Origin: Candidatus Moraniibacteriota bacterium
Lineage (GTDB): Bacteria; Patescibacteriota; Minisyncoccia; Moranbacterales; GWC2-37-73
Reading direction: 5' to 3'
Length of the DNA: 37,098 nucleotides
Assembly (NCBI GenBank): GCA_003510895.1
Contig: DOKE01000004.1
Span: 6,033 to 43,130, forward strand
Under the pieces are notes generated by a model. The model was not told the origin of the DNA. It worked only from the letters and a program-made list of their open reading frames with translations, and did no database searches. Both the position numbers and the translations under genes were made by a program. Position 1 is the stretch's first letter. Every line of letters starts with the position of its first letter. This document shows, piece after piece, positions 22,433 through 30,373 of the stretch.

Positions 22433-23860
22433 CTACGCTTTTTTTGATCGGCCGGCGACAATGCTTAAAATTTCGGTTGTGGTGATGGCTTGTGTTGCCC
22501 AAAGAGCCAAGACATAAACAATAGCGCTAATTAAAACTAGCGCTATTAAATTTATTCCGGCAAAAAAGAAAAGAAAAACAGCCATAATAAAACCGGAAAA
22601 GATTATTTTGAAAAAATTGTTGATATGGGGAACATAACCCAAATGCTTTTTCGTGAGATAGAAAGTCAAAGCCACCACCAAAAATTCAGTCAAGACTGAG
22701 GTGATGGCGGCTCCAATAAAAGAAAACATCGGAATAAAGAAAGCGTTTAATAGAATGTTAAATCCGGCCGAGAAAGAAAGCGCGAACATAAGTTTTTTTT
22801 GCAGGTTTCCGGCAATCAAAATGCTGTTAAAAAAATTGCCAAAGAAAATAAATCCCAAGGCAAAAACCAATATTCGTAAAGCTCCCGCTGATTCGGAAAA
22901 CTCCGGTCCGGCGATTAATTGAATAATTTCATCGGATAAAAACATTGTCCCAATTATTAATGGAGTGATAAGGACTAGAAAAAATTTAATTGTTTCATTG
23001 GAAACATATTCAAAGCGTTTTTTATCGGAAAAAATACTGCGCGCCATTAGAGGAAGAACTAATCCCATAATCATAGCCGGAAAAAAAGTCACATTCTCCA
23101 CAACCTTATAGGCGGCATTGTATATTCCTACTTGCGAACTGTCTTTTAGTATGGAAAGCAGGATGGTATCGAGTTTAAAATATAAAAAAGTGACAATAGC
23201 CGAGATTCCCAGCGGAGCGGATTCTTTTAGGAACTCTTTCCAATAAGAAAAATCGAAACGAGGGCGAATAGAAACATATTTTCTCGCCCAAATTAAAACG
23301 AAAACAAAATTAAAGACCATATAAAACAAGAGGGAGGAAACTAAAAACAAAAAGCCAAGATCTTTTTTTACTGCTAATATTATTATAAAAACTTGCAAAA
23401 CTTTTCCCAAAAGTTCAACAATAGCCACTTTGTCCATAGCGATGTTTTTTTGGAAAACGCCGTTGAGAACCGAATAGGTGGAAGAAAAAAGAAATGAAGC
23501 GGCGGCAATTATTATTCCCAGTTTAACATTGATAGAATAGGGAAGAAAATAAACAATGAGCGGAGTCAACGTGAAAACCACAAGCGATGACAATATTCTC
23601 AAAGACATTGCGTTGCCGACTATTTTTGCCTCGTCAGCTCCTTCGCGGGAAATGTTTCTGGCAGTGATGGTATATATTCCCAAGTCAGCTATTGAAGCGA
23701 AGAAAGCAAAAAAGGCAAGCACAATGGAATATTCCCCAAAGCCTTCTCTGCCAAGATAACGTGTTATAAAGCCTATGCCTACAAGCGCGAGAACAGTGGA
23801 AAGTATTTTGGCAGAAGCGTTAAAGACAACATTATAAGCAATTTTTCTTGCAATTGCCAT
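22433..23860 (-). CDS. lipid-linked oligosaccharide flippase (Wzx-like)
   Basis: This 475-residue protein has about 12-14 predicted helices. The N-terminus is ARKIAYNVVFNASAKILST and GRLGREGFGEY-like (here RYLGREGFGEYS), characteristic of the Polysacc_synt/MOP exporter superfamily. It would flip undecaprenyl-linked glycan units to the outer face. The neighbours are two GT2 enzymes and two ligase/polymerase homologues, which together make a Wzx/Wzy-type pathway without visible priming transferase or chain-length regulator. It starts 36 bases after jag, so the glycan genes may be driven from the rpmH promoter. Confidence 0.85.
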   Translation of the reverse strand: MAIARKIAYNVVFNASAKILSTVLALVGIGFITRYLGREGFGEYSIVLAFFAFFASIADLGIYTITARNISREGADEAKIVGNAMSLRILSSLVVFTLTPLIVYFLPYSINVKLGIIIAAASFLFSSTYSVLNGVFQKNIAMDKVAIVELLGKVLQVFIIILAVKKDLGFLFLVSSLLFYMVFNFVFVLIWARKYVSIRPRFDFSYWKEFLKESAPLGISAIVTFLYFKLDTILLSILKDSSQVGIYNAAYKVVENVTFFPAMIMGLVLPLMARSIFSDKKRFEYVSNETIKFFLVLITPLIIGTMFLSDEIIQLIAGPEFSESAGALRILVFALGFIFFGNFFNSILIAGNLQKKLMFALSFSAGFNILLNAFFIPMFSFIGAAITSVLTEFLVVALTFYLTKKHLGYVPHINNFFKIIFSGFIMAVFLFFFAGINLIALVLISAIVYVLALWATQAITTTEILSIVAGRSKKA

Positions 23861-23896
23861 AATAAATTAAAAAATATAAAACAAAATAAAACATCC

Positions 23897-24370
23897 TTAC
23901 ATTAAATTGGCGGGTTTCACGACAACTTTTCTGCTTTCTCCTTCACCAATGCTTTCAGTAACAACCTGATCATTTTTAGAAAGTTCCAAGTGAACAAGTC
24001 TTCTTTCGTAGTTAGACATCGGTTTCATAATAATCACTCTTTTTTCGTTTAAGGCCTGTTCGGCAACTTCTTTCGCCATTTCCACGATAGAAACATTTTT
24101 TTGTTTTCGGTAGGAATTAACATCAATAATGAATTTGGTTTTTTCATCAATTTTTTTCCTCACCAAAAGACGCGCTAAGTGTTGAATAGCTTGAAGGTTC
24201 GCCCCATATTGTCCAATAAGAAAATTAGATTCATCCTGGGTTATGATATTGAAAACCGTTCCATTTTGTTCTGAATCTTCAGATGAATCTATTTCAATAA
24301 CAATTTCAAAGCCCATTTTTTTCAGTAATTCGGTGATTGTTTCTTGAATTATTTCGTTTTGTTCTTTCAT
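23897..24370 (-). CDS. jag: Jag/KhpB RNA-binding protein (KH and R3H domains)
   Basis: This 157-residue protein has a KH-like domain (about residues 40-105, with NFLIGQYGANLQAIQHL) and a C-terminal R3H domain (about 106-155, with the NYERRLVHLEL arginine-x3-histidine motif). The Jag-N domain found in longer homologues is absent. Jag binds RNA and follows yidC in many genomes, as here. Its precise cellular task is debated; links to cell envelope growth and division are reported for Gram-positive bacteria. Confidence 0.9.
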   Translation of the reverse strand: MKEQNEIIQETITELLKKMGFEIVIEIDSSEDSEQNGTVFNIITQDESNFLIGQYGANLQAIQHLARLLVRKKIDEKTKFIIDVNSYRKQKNVSIVEMAKEVAEQALNEKRVIIMKPMSNYERRLVHLELSKNDQVVTESIGEGESRKVVVKPANLM

Positions 24371-24411
24371 ATTGTTTATAGTATCTAAAATTTAAATTAT
24401 CAGATCAAGCG

Positions 24412-25140
24412 CTAATTTTTCTTTCTTTGCATATAAACTTGTTGTATTAGCATAAACAGCGTGGAAGCTAGCCAATAAAGAGACAAGCCGGCGGCGAACT
24501 TTATTCCAATGAAAAATGTCAGAAATGGTCCCAGATAAAGCATTTGTTTGCTCATCATTTGAGCAAAGTCCGGTTTTTGGTCGGTCGATTCAGTTTTTGG
24601 CGCTTCCTTGGCTTGTTTCTGCATCAACATCTTTGTTTGAAAGAATTGAGCAATCGCAGCCAATATGGCAATAACCACACTAGGCTTTGTAAGATCTACA
24701 ATCGAAATGAAAAGATGATTCACGTTGCCGGGATTTTTAATAAAAGTATAAAGTTGCGACGCATCAATAGCTAGATTAGAAGAAGAGATATTTATTAATA
24801 TGCGATAAATCGCAATAAGGAAAATAAACTGAATAACAAGAGGCAGGCAACCGGAAAACGGATTGGTTTTGTGTGTTTTGTATAGCTCCATCATTTCTTT
24901 TGCTTGTCCCTCTTTGTTGTTTTTGTTTTTTTCCTGGATAGCTTTTATTTTTGGTTGAAGTTCTTGCAGTTTTTGTTGTGATTCTATTTGTTTTTTATAA
25001 ATAGGCACAAGAATAGCGCGAAGCAGAATAGTAGTTATTATTATGGCTATGCCAAAATCTTGTCCCGGAATTATGTTGTAGACAAAAACAAGTAAGTTAT
25101 AGAGCGGTTGATAGACTATTGCGTTGAAAAATGAACCCAT
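24412..25140 (-). CDS. yidC: YidC/Oxa1-type membrane protein insertase
   Basis: This 242-residue protein is a short YidC without the large periplasmic domain of Proteobacteria. It has the conserved arginine of the hydrophilic groove in TTILLRAILVPIY, a cytosolic helical hairpin (QKLQELQPKIKAIQEK), the NPFSGCLPLVIQFIFLIAIYRIL segment and an FFIGIKFAAGLSLYWLAS final helix. It inserts membrane proteins, alone or with SecYEG. The start abuts the rnpA stop with no gap, typical for the rpmH-rnpA-yidC-jag block. Confidence 0.93.
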   Translation of the reverse strand: MGSFFNAIVYQPLYNLLVFVYNIIPGQDFGIAIIITTILLRAILVPIYKKQIESQQKLQELQPKIKAIQEKNKNNKEGQAKEMMELYKTHKTNPFSGCLPLVIQFIFLIAIYRILINISSSNLAIDASQLYTFIKNPGNVNHLFISIVDLTKPSVVIAILAAIAQFFQTKMLMQKQAKEAPKTESTDQKPDFAQMMSKQMLYLGPFLTFFIGIKFAAGLSLYWLASTLFMLIQQVYMQRKKN

Positions 25141-25482
25141 TTATTTTAGTAAGTTATTTTTTTTAAGTATTTTTTCCAGAGAAATCATAAGAGCTTCTCT
25201 TTTTGGCTCGGGCTTAGTTTTTTTTATCATAAAAATTATGTCAAAGCCGGGGGTCAGTTCATTTATGCGCGGATAGAGCAGGGAAGACAGGGCTCTTCGT
25301 ATCTTGTTTCTTTGAACGGCCAGTTTGGAATAATTTTTTCCGACAGCGAAGCCAATTCTGCTTTCAGGCTGACTATTTTTAGCAAACTTTATAATTATGT
25401 TGTCCAGGGAAAAAAACTTACCCTTTAAGTATACATTCTGAAAGTCTTCTTTTTTTTGCAATCTGTTTTTTTTAGGCAACAT
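25141..25482 (-). CDS. rnpA: ribonuclease P protein component
   Basis: This 113-residue basic protein has the RNR-type motif QRNKIRRAL (equivalent of RNxxKR) and the LPKKNRLQKKEDF N-terminus typical of RnpA. It assists the RNase P RNA in trimming pre-tRNA 5' ends. The RNA gene itself was not found in the window. It is placed between rpmH and yidC, as is usual. Confidence 0.93.
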   Translation of the reverse strand: MLPKKNRLQKKEDFQNVYLKGKFFSLDNIIIKFAKNSQPESRIGFAVGKNYSKLAVQRNKIRRALSSLLYPRINELTPGFDIIFMIKKTKPEPKREALMISLEKILKKNNLLK

Positions 25483-25511
25483 TGGAAAGCGAATAAAGTT
25501 TCTTAGAAATG

Positions 25512-25646
25512 CTAAGCCGAGAGTTTCTTGCGACCCTTTTGTCTCCTTTTTTGAATGACCTTAGTTCCTGTCGCGGTGCTCATTCTTTTGAGAAATCCAT
25601 GTCTTTTTTTATGACGCCCTTTTTTTGGTTGATATGTTCTTTTCAT
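25512..25646 (-). CDS. rpmH: 50S ribosomal protein L34
   Basis: The 44-codon minus-strand frame starts MKRTYQPKKGRHKKRHGF and ends RRQKGRKKLSA, matching L34 over its full length. It is the first gene of the minus-strand block pointing away from the origin region. About 140 bases separate its ATG from the promoter candidate. Confidence 0.95.
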   Translation of the reverse strand: MKRTYQPKKGRHKKRHGFLKRMSTATGTKVIQKRRQKGRKKLSA

Positions 25647-25783
25647 TTGTATATACAAAATTTAATTAATTATTTAAATATAAGGGTTATTTTGCGGCTT
25701 TACCCTAAAAAAGCGCCATTTAACCGCTCAACTGTCTTTGAATCATTTTTTATTTTATAATGACTAAAAAACAGGCTAAATAA

Positions 25784-25811
25784 AGTTTATCAGTAAGAGG
25801 GAAAAAGTCAA
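25784..25811 (-). promoter_or_regulatory. rpmH promoter
   Basis: On the minus strand TTGACT (25806-25811), 16 bases ending in TGA, then TAAACT (25784-25789). Confidence 0.55.
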
Positions 25812-25842
25812 TGTTTTTAAAAGAAAAAAAGAAGAAAGAGGG

Positions 25843-25911
25843 TGTGTATAACAAATTGGGTATCCACAAGTTATCCACATAGTTATAAAATTGGTGCGCT
25901 GGTGTGGATAA
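25843..25911. other. DnaA-box cluster upstream of dnaA (classical oriC site)
   Basis: In the 314-base rpmH-dnaA gap four DnaA boxes are close together. They are TGTGTATAA (25843-25851), GTATCCACA (25860-25868, one mismatch), TTATCCACA (25871-25879, perfect) and TGTGGATAA (25903-25911, perfect, reverse). The rest of the gap is AT-rich. The rpmH-dnaA intergenic region is the origin in many bacteria. Confidence 0.7.
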
Positions 25912-25928
25912 CTTGGTCGTGATATAAT
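25900..25928 (+). promoter_or_regulatory. dnaA promoter, overlapped by a DnaA box
   Basis: An extended -10, TGATATAAT (TATAAT at 25923-25928), has a weak -35 (TGGTGT, 25900-25905) at 17-base spacing. The perfect DnaA box at 25903-25911 overlaps the -35, which fits autorepression by DnaA. Confidence 0.55.
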
Positions 25929-25960
25929 TTTTTGTACGTAATAAAAGGGGTATAAAAACT

Positions 25961-27361
25961 ATGAATAATGAAGAACTTTGGCAAACAGCGCTTGGTGAGA
26001 TAGAGCTTTCTATTTCAAAGGCCAATTTTATAACCTGGTTTAAGAACACCTCTATTATTTCCAATAAAGATGGAAAAATTATAATCGGTGTTCCCAATGG
26101 ATTCGCAAAAGAATGGTTGGAAAATAAATATAACACCTATATTTTTCGAGCCTTGCATAACTTTCAAGAAGACTTGCGAGAAATAAGCTGCGTTATTCAT
26201 AATCCGCAACAACAAGCAAAAAATAGTGTTGATGCGGTTTCTGGTTATCCGCAACAACCGGTAAAAAATACCGTCAGCGTTCCGGAAATTGTTTATGAGA
26301 AAGCGCCAACCGAAAGAAAGTCTGGCGGCAACAATGAATCCAATATAAATCCTCGTTATACTTTTGATAATTTTATTGTCGGTGAAAATAATGAATTAGC
26401 GCGCGCCGCTTGCTACGCCGTTTCTCAAAACTTAGGAAGAATTTATAATCCATTATTTATTTATGGAGGAGTGGGATTGGGAAAAACACATCTTTTGCAG
26501 TCAATAGGCAATGAAATTTTAAAAAATGATCCAAGCAGAAAAATAAAATATATAACTTCGGAAAGATTTGCCAATGAATTGATTGATTCAATCAGAAATC
26601 AAACCATTAATGATTTTAAATCCAGTTATCAAGCAATCGATCTTTTGATAATTGACGATGTGCAGTTTCTGGCCGGTAAGGAAAAGACTCAAAATGAATT
26701 CTTTCACATATTCAATGCTTTGTATCAAATTAACAAGCAAATAGTTCTCAGCAGCGATCGCCCGCCCAAGTCTATTGCCACCCTGGAAGAAAGACTTAGA
26801 TCAAGATTCGAAGGAGGAATGATTGCGGATGTAAGTATGCCGGATATTGAAACAAGAACAGCTATTTTGAAGGCGAAATTGGCTGAAAGAAGTTTTTATT
26901 TGGAAGAGGATGCTATAAAATATATGGCGCAACATATAAAAAGCAATATTCGAGAACTGGAAGGTTCGCTTAACAGGATTATTGCCGCGTGTGAATTTAA
27001 TAAAAAACCGCCAACCTTGGAGTTGGTTCAACAAACTCTTTCCGATCTTATTTCTAGTGGGAAGAAAAAAGGAGTTCAGAGTCAGCACATTATTGATGCA
27101 GTAGCGCAATTTTTTGGAATAGCGGTTAAGGACTTGATAAACAAGGGGAGAAAAAAAGAAATTTCAAGAGCCAGACAAATCGCTATGTATTTAATGCGAA
27201 CAGAGCTGAGCGCTTCCTATCCGGGAATAGGAGATTTGTTTGGAGGGAGAGATCACACCACAGCTATGCATGCATATGAAAAAATAAACAAAGAGTTGGA
27301 AATGGATGAAAAACTAAAAGAAGACGTGGGGATACTAAAAGAAAAAATATATTTGGTTTAA
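25961..27361 (+). CDS. dnaA: chromosomal replication initiator DnaA
   Basis: This 466-residue initiator has domain I (residues 1-80, with WFKNT), a Gln/Ser-rich linker and the AAA+ core. The core holds Walker A GGVGLGKT (169-176), Walker B LLIIDDVQF with D232/D233, and the RLRSRFEGG sensor/arginine-finger region. The C-terminal DNA-binding domain holds the signature GGRDHTTAMHA. It binds DnaA boxes and opens the origin. A GGGG-containing ribosome binding site precedes the ATG. dnaN follows after 39 bases. Confidence 0.96.
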   Translation: MNNEELWQTALGEIELSISKANFITWFKNTSIISNKDGKIIIGVPNGFAKEWLENKYNTYIFRALHNFQEDLREISCVIHNPQQQAKNSVDAVSGYPQQPVKNTVSVPEIVYEKAPTERKSGGNNESNINPRYTFDNFIVGENNELARAACYAVSQNLGRIYNPLFIYGGVGLGKTHLLQSIGNEILKNDPSRKIKYITSERFANELIDSIRNQTINDFKSSYQAIDLLIIDDVQFLAGKEKTQNEFFHIFNALYQINKQIVLSSDRPPKSIATLEERLRSRFEGGMIADVSMPDIETRTAILKAKLAERSFYLEEDAIKYMAQHIKSNIRELEGSLNRIIAACEFNKKPPTLELVQQTLSDLISSGKKKGVQSQHIIDAVAQFFGIAVKDLINKGRKKEISRARQIAMYLMRTELSASYPGIGDLFGGRDHTTAMHAYEKINKELEMDEKLKEDVGILKEKIYLV

Positions 27362-27400
27362 TCCAAACGCATAAGTTCTAAGATTATTAATTTTACGTAT

Positions 27401-28549
27401 ATGAAAGTGATTTGTACTCAGGAAAATTTTAAAAAAGCCATATATAGCACCGAAAGAGTAGTTGGAAAACAAATAACACTGCCTATTTTGGAAAATATTT
27501 TATTGGAAACGGAAGGCGGAATGTTGAAAGTGTCAGCTACTAATTTGGAAATAGGCGTGTTTTTAAAAGTTGGAGCAAAAGTTGAAGAAGATGGAAAAAT
27601 AACTGTTCCTGCGAAATTGCTAAGCAGTTTTGTGAATAATCTTCCGGCGGACAGCACTGTTTCTTTGGTGGCGGAAAATCAATCCCTCAAAGTTTCCAGC
27701 GGAAGCGTCTCGGCTATCGTAAAAGGTTTGCAAGCGCAAGATTTTCCAATTATTCCTGAAATGGAAGGCGATTTCCTTTTTTCTTTTCCAGCGCAAGAAT
27801 TAAAAGAGGTTTTGCCGAGACTTTTGGTGTGCGCTTCATTGGATGCGACCAGACCGGAGCTTTCCGGAGTAAATATGCTTCTTTTTGACAAGGAAGTTCA
27901 TTTGGCGGCGACTGATAGTTTCAGATTAGCTGAATCCATAATTCCAATAAAGAAAGAAAAAGAAGCCGAATACAATCTTTTTATAGAAAAAGTAGCTTCT
28001 GTGATAATTCCATCCAATACTATTTCAGAAGTGTCTAGGGTGATAAATCCGGAAACAAAAGAAGTGAAAGTTTCCATAGAAGAAAGTCAAATATTTTTTC
28101 AAATAGACAATGTCAGAGTTGTTTCGCGTCTAATCAACGGAAAATATCCTGAATATAAACAAATAATTCCACGTCAATTTTCTACTAAGGTTGTTTTGTC
28201 TAAAGAAGAACTTTTGAGGGCGGTGAAAATTGCCGGAATATTCGCTAAAGATAAAGCTGGTGAAGTAAAATTTGAAATAGAACCGGAATCCGGCGATGTT
28301 AAGATATTCTCTCGCGCCGAAGAAGTAGGAGAAAACAAAACAATTTTGTCTTCAGAGGTTAGCGGTCCAAAACAAGAAATAGTTTTTAATCCTAGATATA
28401 TTATGGATGGAATACAAGCTATTTCAAGTCAAAAAATCGCTCTTTTGATGAATAACAATTCTTCTCCGGCTGTTTTGCGTATGATTGGGGAAGATGGCAA
28501 CAAAGAAAACGATAATCACACCTATATAATTATGCCGATAAAGAATTAG
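27401..28549 (+). CDS. dnaN: DNA polymerase III beta subunit (sliding clamp)
   Basis: This 382-residue clamp subunit begins MKVICTQENFKKAIYSTERVVGKQ and shows the three-fold repeat of the family. Landmarks include TLPILENILLE in domain 1, LSGVNMLLFDKEVHLAATDSFRLAES in domain 2, and NPRYIMDGIQAI with the C-terminal YIIMPIK end in domain 3. It dimerises around DNA and tethers the replicase. It lies directly after dnaA, the standard order, but recF does not follow. Confidence 0.95.
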   Translation: MKVICTQENFKKAIYSTERVVGKQITLPILENILLETEGGMLKVSATNLEIGVFLKVGAKVEEDGKITVPAKLLSSFVNNLPADSTVSLVAENQSLKVSSGSVSAIVKGLQAQDFPIIPEMEGDFLFSFPAQELKEVLPRLLVCASLDATRPELSGVNMLLFDKEVHLAATDSFRLAESIIPIKKEKEAEYNLFIEKVASVIIPSNTISEVSRVINPETKEVKVSIEESQIFFQIDNVRVVSRLINGKYPEYKQIIPRQFSTKVVLSKEELLRAVKIAGIFAKDKAGEVKFEIEPESGDVKIFSRAEEVGENKTILSSEVSGPKQEIVFNPRYIMDGIQAISSQKIALLMNNNSSPAVLRMIGEDGNKENDNHTYIIMPIKN

Positions 28550-28555
28550 CGGATT

Positions 28556-28834
28556 ATGAAAAAAATCGGAAGTTTATTACAGAAAAAAGAATTTTCCAAC
28601 AATGTCCCGTTGGATGAAAAAAGCATTTTCTATGTTTTCGGAAAAGTTATCAAGCAAGAATATGGAAATTTTGGAGTAGAAAATTTCAAAGCTCAATATT
28701 TGAAAAATGGAAAACTTTTTATAAAAGCCGAAAATTCTGTTTGGGCGAGCGAGTTGTGGCTAAACAGGGAAGTTATTGTTGAAAAAATGAACCGAGAATT
28801 AGGCTCGAGTGAAATTAAGGAATTGAGTCTGTAA
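28556..28834 (+). CDS. DUF721/DciA-like protein
   Basis: This is a 92-residue basic protein 6 bases after dnaN. The middle and end (FGKVIKQEYG, then GKLFIKAENSVWASELWLNREVIVEKMN) match the DUF721 family, which includes DciA, a loader or partner of the replicative helicase DnaB. In typical members the N-terminal KH-like module is followed by a long tail; here only the compact module is present. Its place after dnaN supports a replication role. Confidence 0.7.
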   Translation: MKKIGSLLQKKEFSNNVPLDEKSIFYVFGKVIKQEYGNFGVENFKAQYLKNGKLFIKAENSVWASELWLNREVIVEKMNRELGSSEIKELSL

Positions 28835-28837
28835 CTC

Positions 28838-28866
28838 TTGCCAAAAATTGGTGTTTGTGCTACAAA
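28838..28866 (+). promoter_or_regulatory. rpsT promoter (TTGCCA type)
   Basis: TTGCCA (28838-28843), 17 bases ending in TGC (extended -10), then TACAAA (28861-28866). It shares CTCTTGCCAAAAAT with the rpsO promoter. Confidence 0.6.
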
Positions 28867-28885
28867 TAATTAAGTCTCAGTCAAA

Positions 28886-28941
28886 TTTTATATTTTTAAT
28901 TTTCAATTGTACTTTTGCATTTTTATTTTTGCATTATACAT
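28886..28941. repeat. degenerate 7-bp repeat array (eight units)
   Basis: From 28886 the sequence can be read as eight heptamers of the type TTTT-x-A-x, for example TTTTTAA, TTTTCAA, and TTTGCAT twice. It occupies the rpsT leader between promoter and start codon. The unit differs from the other 7-bp arrays in the window, but the period is the same. Confidence 0.5.
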
Positions 28942-28956
28942 TTGAGTAAAACTAAC

Positions 28957-29229
28957 GTGCCAATCAAGAAATCTGCCAAAAAGTATATGAGAGTTACTGA
29001 AAGAAAAACTCTTCAAAACAAGAAAACTAAAGGTGTTTTCAAAAACGCCATCAAAAAAACCAAAGAAGCTGTAGCTGATGGGAAGGTGGAAGAAGCGCAA
29101 AAATGGTTGAAAGCCACAGTTAAAGCCTTGGATAAAGCGGCGCAAAAGAAAGTTATTGGAAAAGAAACTGCTGCTCGAAAGAAATCTAGACTAAACAAAA
29201 CCGTAAAAGCTATTGCTTTGAAAAAGTAA
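28957..29229 (+). CDS. rpsT: 30S ribosomal protein S20
   Basis: This 90-residue protein begins at GTG as MPIKKSAKKYMRVTERKTLQNK, matching the S20 N-terminus and the helical, Lys/Ala-rich body ending TVKAIALKK. The frame is open further upstream, but the family start supports the GTG at 28957; a TTG at 28942 is an alternative. It has its own promoter and terminator, so it is a single-gene unit. Confidence 0.9.
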   Translation: MPIKKSAKKYMRVTERKTLQNKKTKGVFKNAIKKTKEAVADGKVEEAQKWLKATVKALDKAAQKKVIGKETAARKKSRLNKTVKAIALKK

Positions 29230-29245
29230 TTTCAATACAGACTTT

Positions 29246-29275
29246 AAAAAAATCATCCGGCAGGATGATTTTTTT
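29246..29275. terminator. bidirectional terminator between rpsT and holA
   Basis: AAAAAAATCATCC (29246-29258), loop GGCA, GGATGATTTTTTT (29263-29275): a perfect 13-bp stem with A and T runs on both sides. It serves rpsT (plus) and holA (minus), whose stop lies five bases away. Confidence 0.85.
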
Positions 29276-29279
29276 GTGT

Positions 29280-30245
29280 CTATATGCTGGCAATGAATTT
29301 GTCTAGAAGAAGAATTAATGATTCTTTTCCGGTTTTTGATTGAAAGTCTATTTTTTCCAGTTCTTTGTAAATATTTTTTAATTTTTCCAAAGAAATATTT
29401 CTGATTTGAGAAAGCGATTTTTGCGCAACGAAAGGATGCAAGCCGGTTTGTTTGGCGATCATTGGCGCAGAGGTGTTGCCATCTTGATAGGCGGAAGATA
29501 TTTTAAGCAATGTTCTTATTTGATAAATATACATAGAAAGCATATAGAAAGGATCTTCGCCTTTTTCAAGTTGTTGATGAAGAAGGGAAAGCGCTTTTCC
29601 TTTGTTTCCTCCAAACAGCGCTTCTATGGCTTCGAATACGGTTGATTGAATGCCGGCCTTGACCAGTTGGTTGACATCGTCTTGAGTAATTTCACCTTGC
29701 TGTTTGAAGGCGACAAGTTTTTCTAACTCATTTTTTAGTAAATAAAGATTGTTGCCTGTGTAGGAAACTAGCAATTCCAGAGTATTTTTGGAAAAAGATA
29801 TTTCTGGTGATATTTTTTTTGCATATTCCTCTGCCCAATTCGAAAGGGAAAATCCTTGAAGAAGGGGAAATGATTGCTTTTTGGCTTTGGTGTGGAGATA
29901 TTTGAAAAAAGAAAGATTTTTTTTAGGCTCGGAGCTTTCATAAAAAATAACAATTAGATCCTGGTCATTTTCTAAATTAGAAGTTTTTTTAAGTGACTCC
30001 AAAACACTTTTTTGTATTTCAGTGGGAACATTTTTTAAAAAGTCTAAAACAATTATTAATTTTCTTTCGGAAAAAAGTCCGCTAGCTCTCAAGGATTCTA
30101 AAAAATCTCTTTCATTAGCGGTTTTTTCCGAGAAATCAAAAGTCAGAACGCTGGAAGAAGCATTTTTTTCAATGAATTTTTGTTTGAGTTCATTTAGTTT
30201 TTCCTTGGAGCGGAAAAGGTCTTCCCCGTACAAAAATAAAAGCAT
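29280..30245 (-). CDS. holA: DNA polymerase III delta subunit
   Basis: This 321-residue protein has the HolA layout. It has an AAA-like N-terminal core (LFLYGEDLFRSKEKL, then the GLFSERKLIIVLDFLK clamp-interaction region), a middle lid, and a helical collar domain. The collar carries FEAIEALFGGNKGKALSLLHQQLEKGEDPFYMLSMYIYQIRTLL-type helices. It opens the beta clamp as part of the clamp loader. It is preceded by a terminator of the upstream gene. Confidence 0.9.
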   Translation of the reverse strand: MLLFLYGEDLFRSKEKLNELKQKFIEKNASSSVLTFDFSEKTANERDFLESLRASGLFSERKLIIVLDFLKNVPTEIQKSVLESLKKTSNLENDQDLIVIFYESSEPKKNLSFFKYLHTKAKKQSFPLLQGFSLSNWAEEYAKKISPEISFSKNTLELLVSYTGNNLYLLKNELEKLVAFKQQGEITQDDVNQLVKAGIQSTVFEAIEALFGGNKGKALSLLHQQLEKGEDPFYMLSMYIYQIRTLLKISSAYQDGNTSAPMIAKQTGLHPFVAQKSLSQIRNISLEKLKNIYKELEKIDFQSKTGKESLILLLDKFIASI

Positions 30246-30312
30246 ACAAGACTATTTTAGTTAAAAACTAATCAATAAATGTTTGTTTCAAAGGCTCTAA
30301 GTAAATTAGCAT

Positions 30313-30346
30313 AAAAAAAACATTAAAACAATTGCTTATTTTAATG
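30313..30346 (-). terminator. terminator of the DUF3048 gene
   Basis: CATTAAAA (30321-30328) pairs with TTTTAATG (30339-30346); on the minus strand eight T's follow (30313-30320). The hairpin is AT-rich and therefore moderate. Confidence 0.55.
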
Positions 30347-30373
30347 CTTTGTTTTTTATTTACAAGTTTGTTT

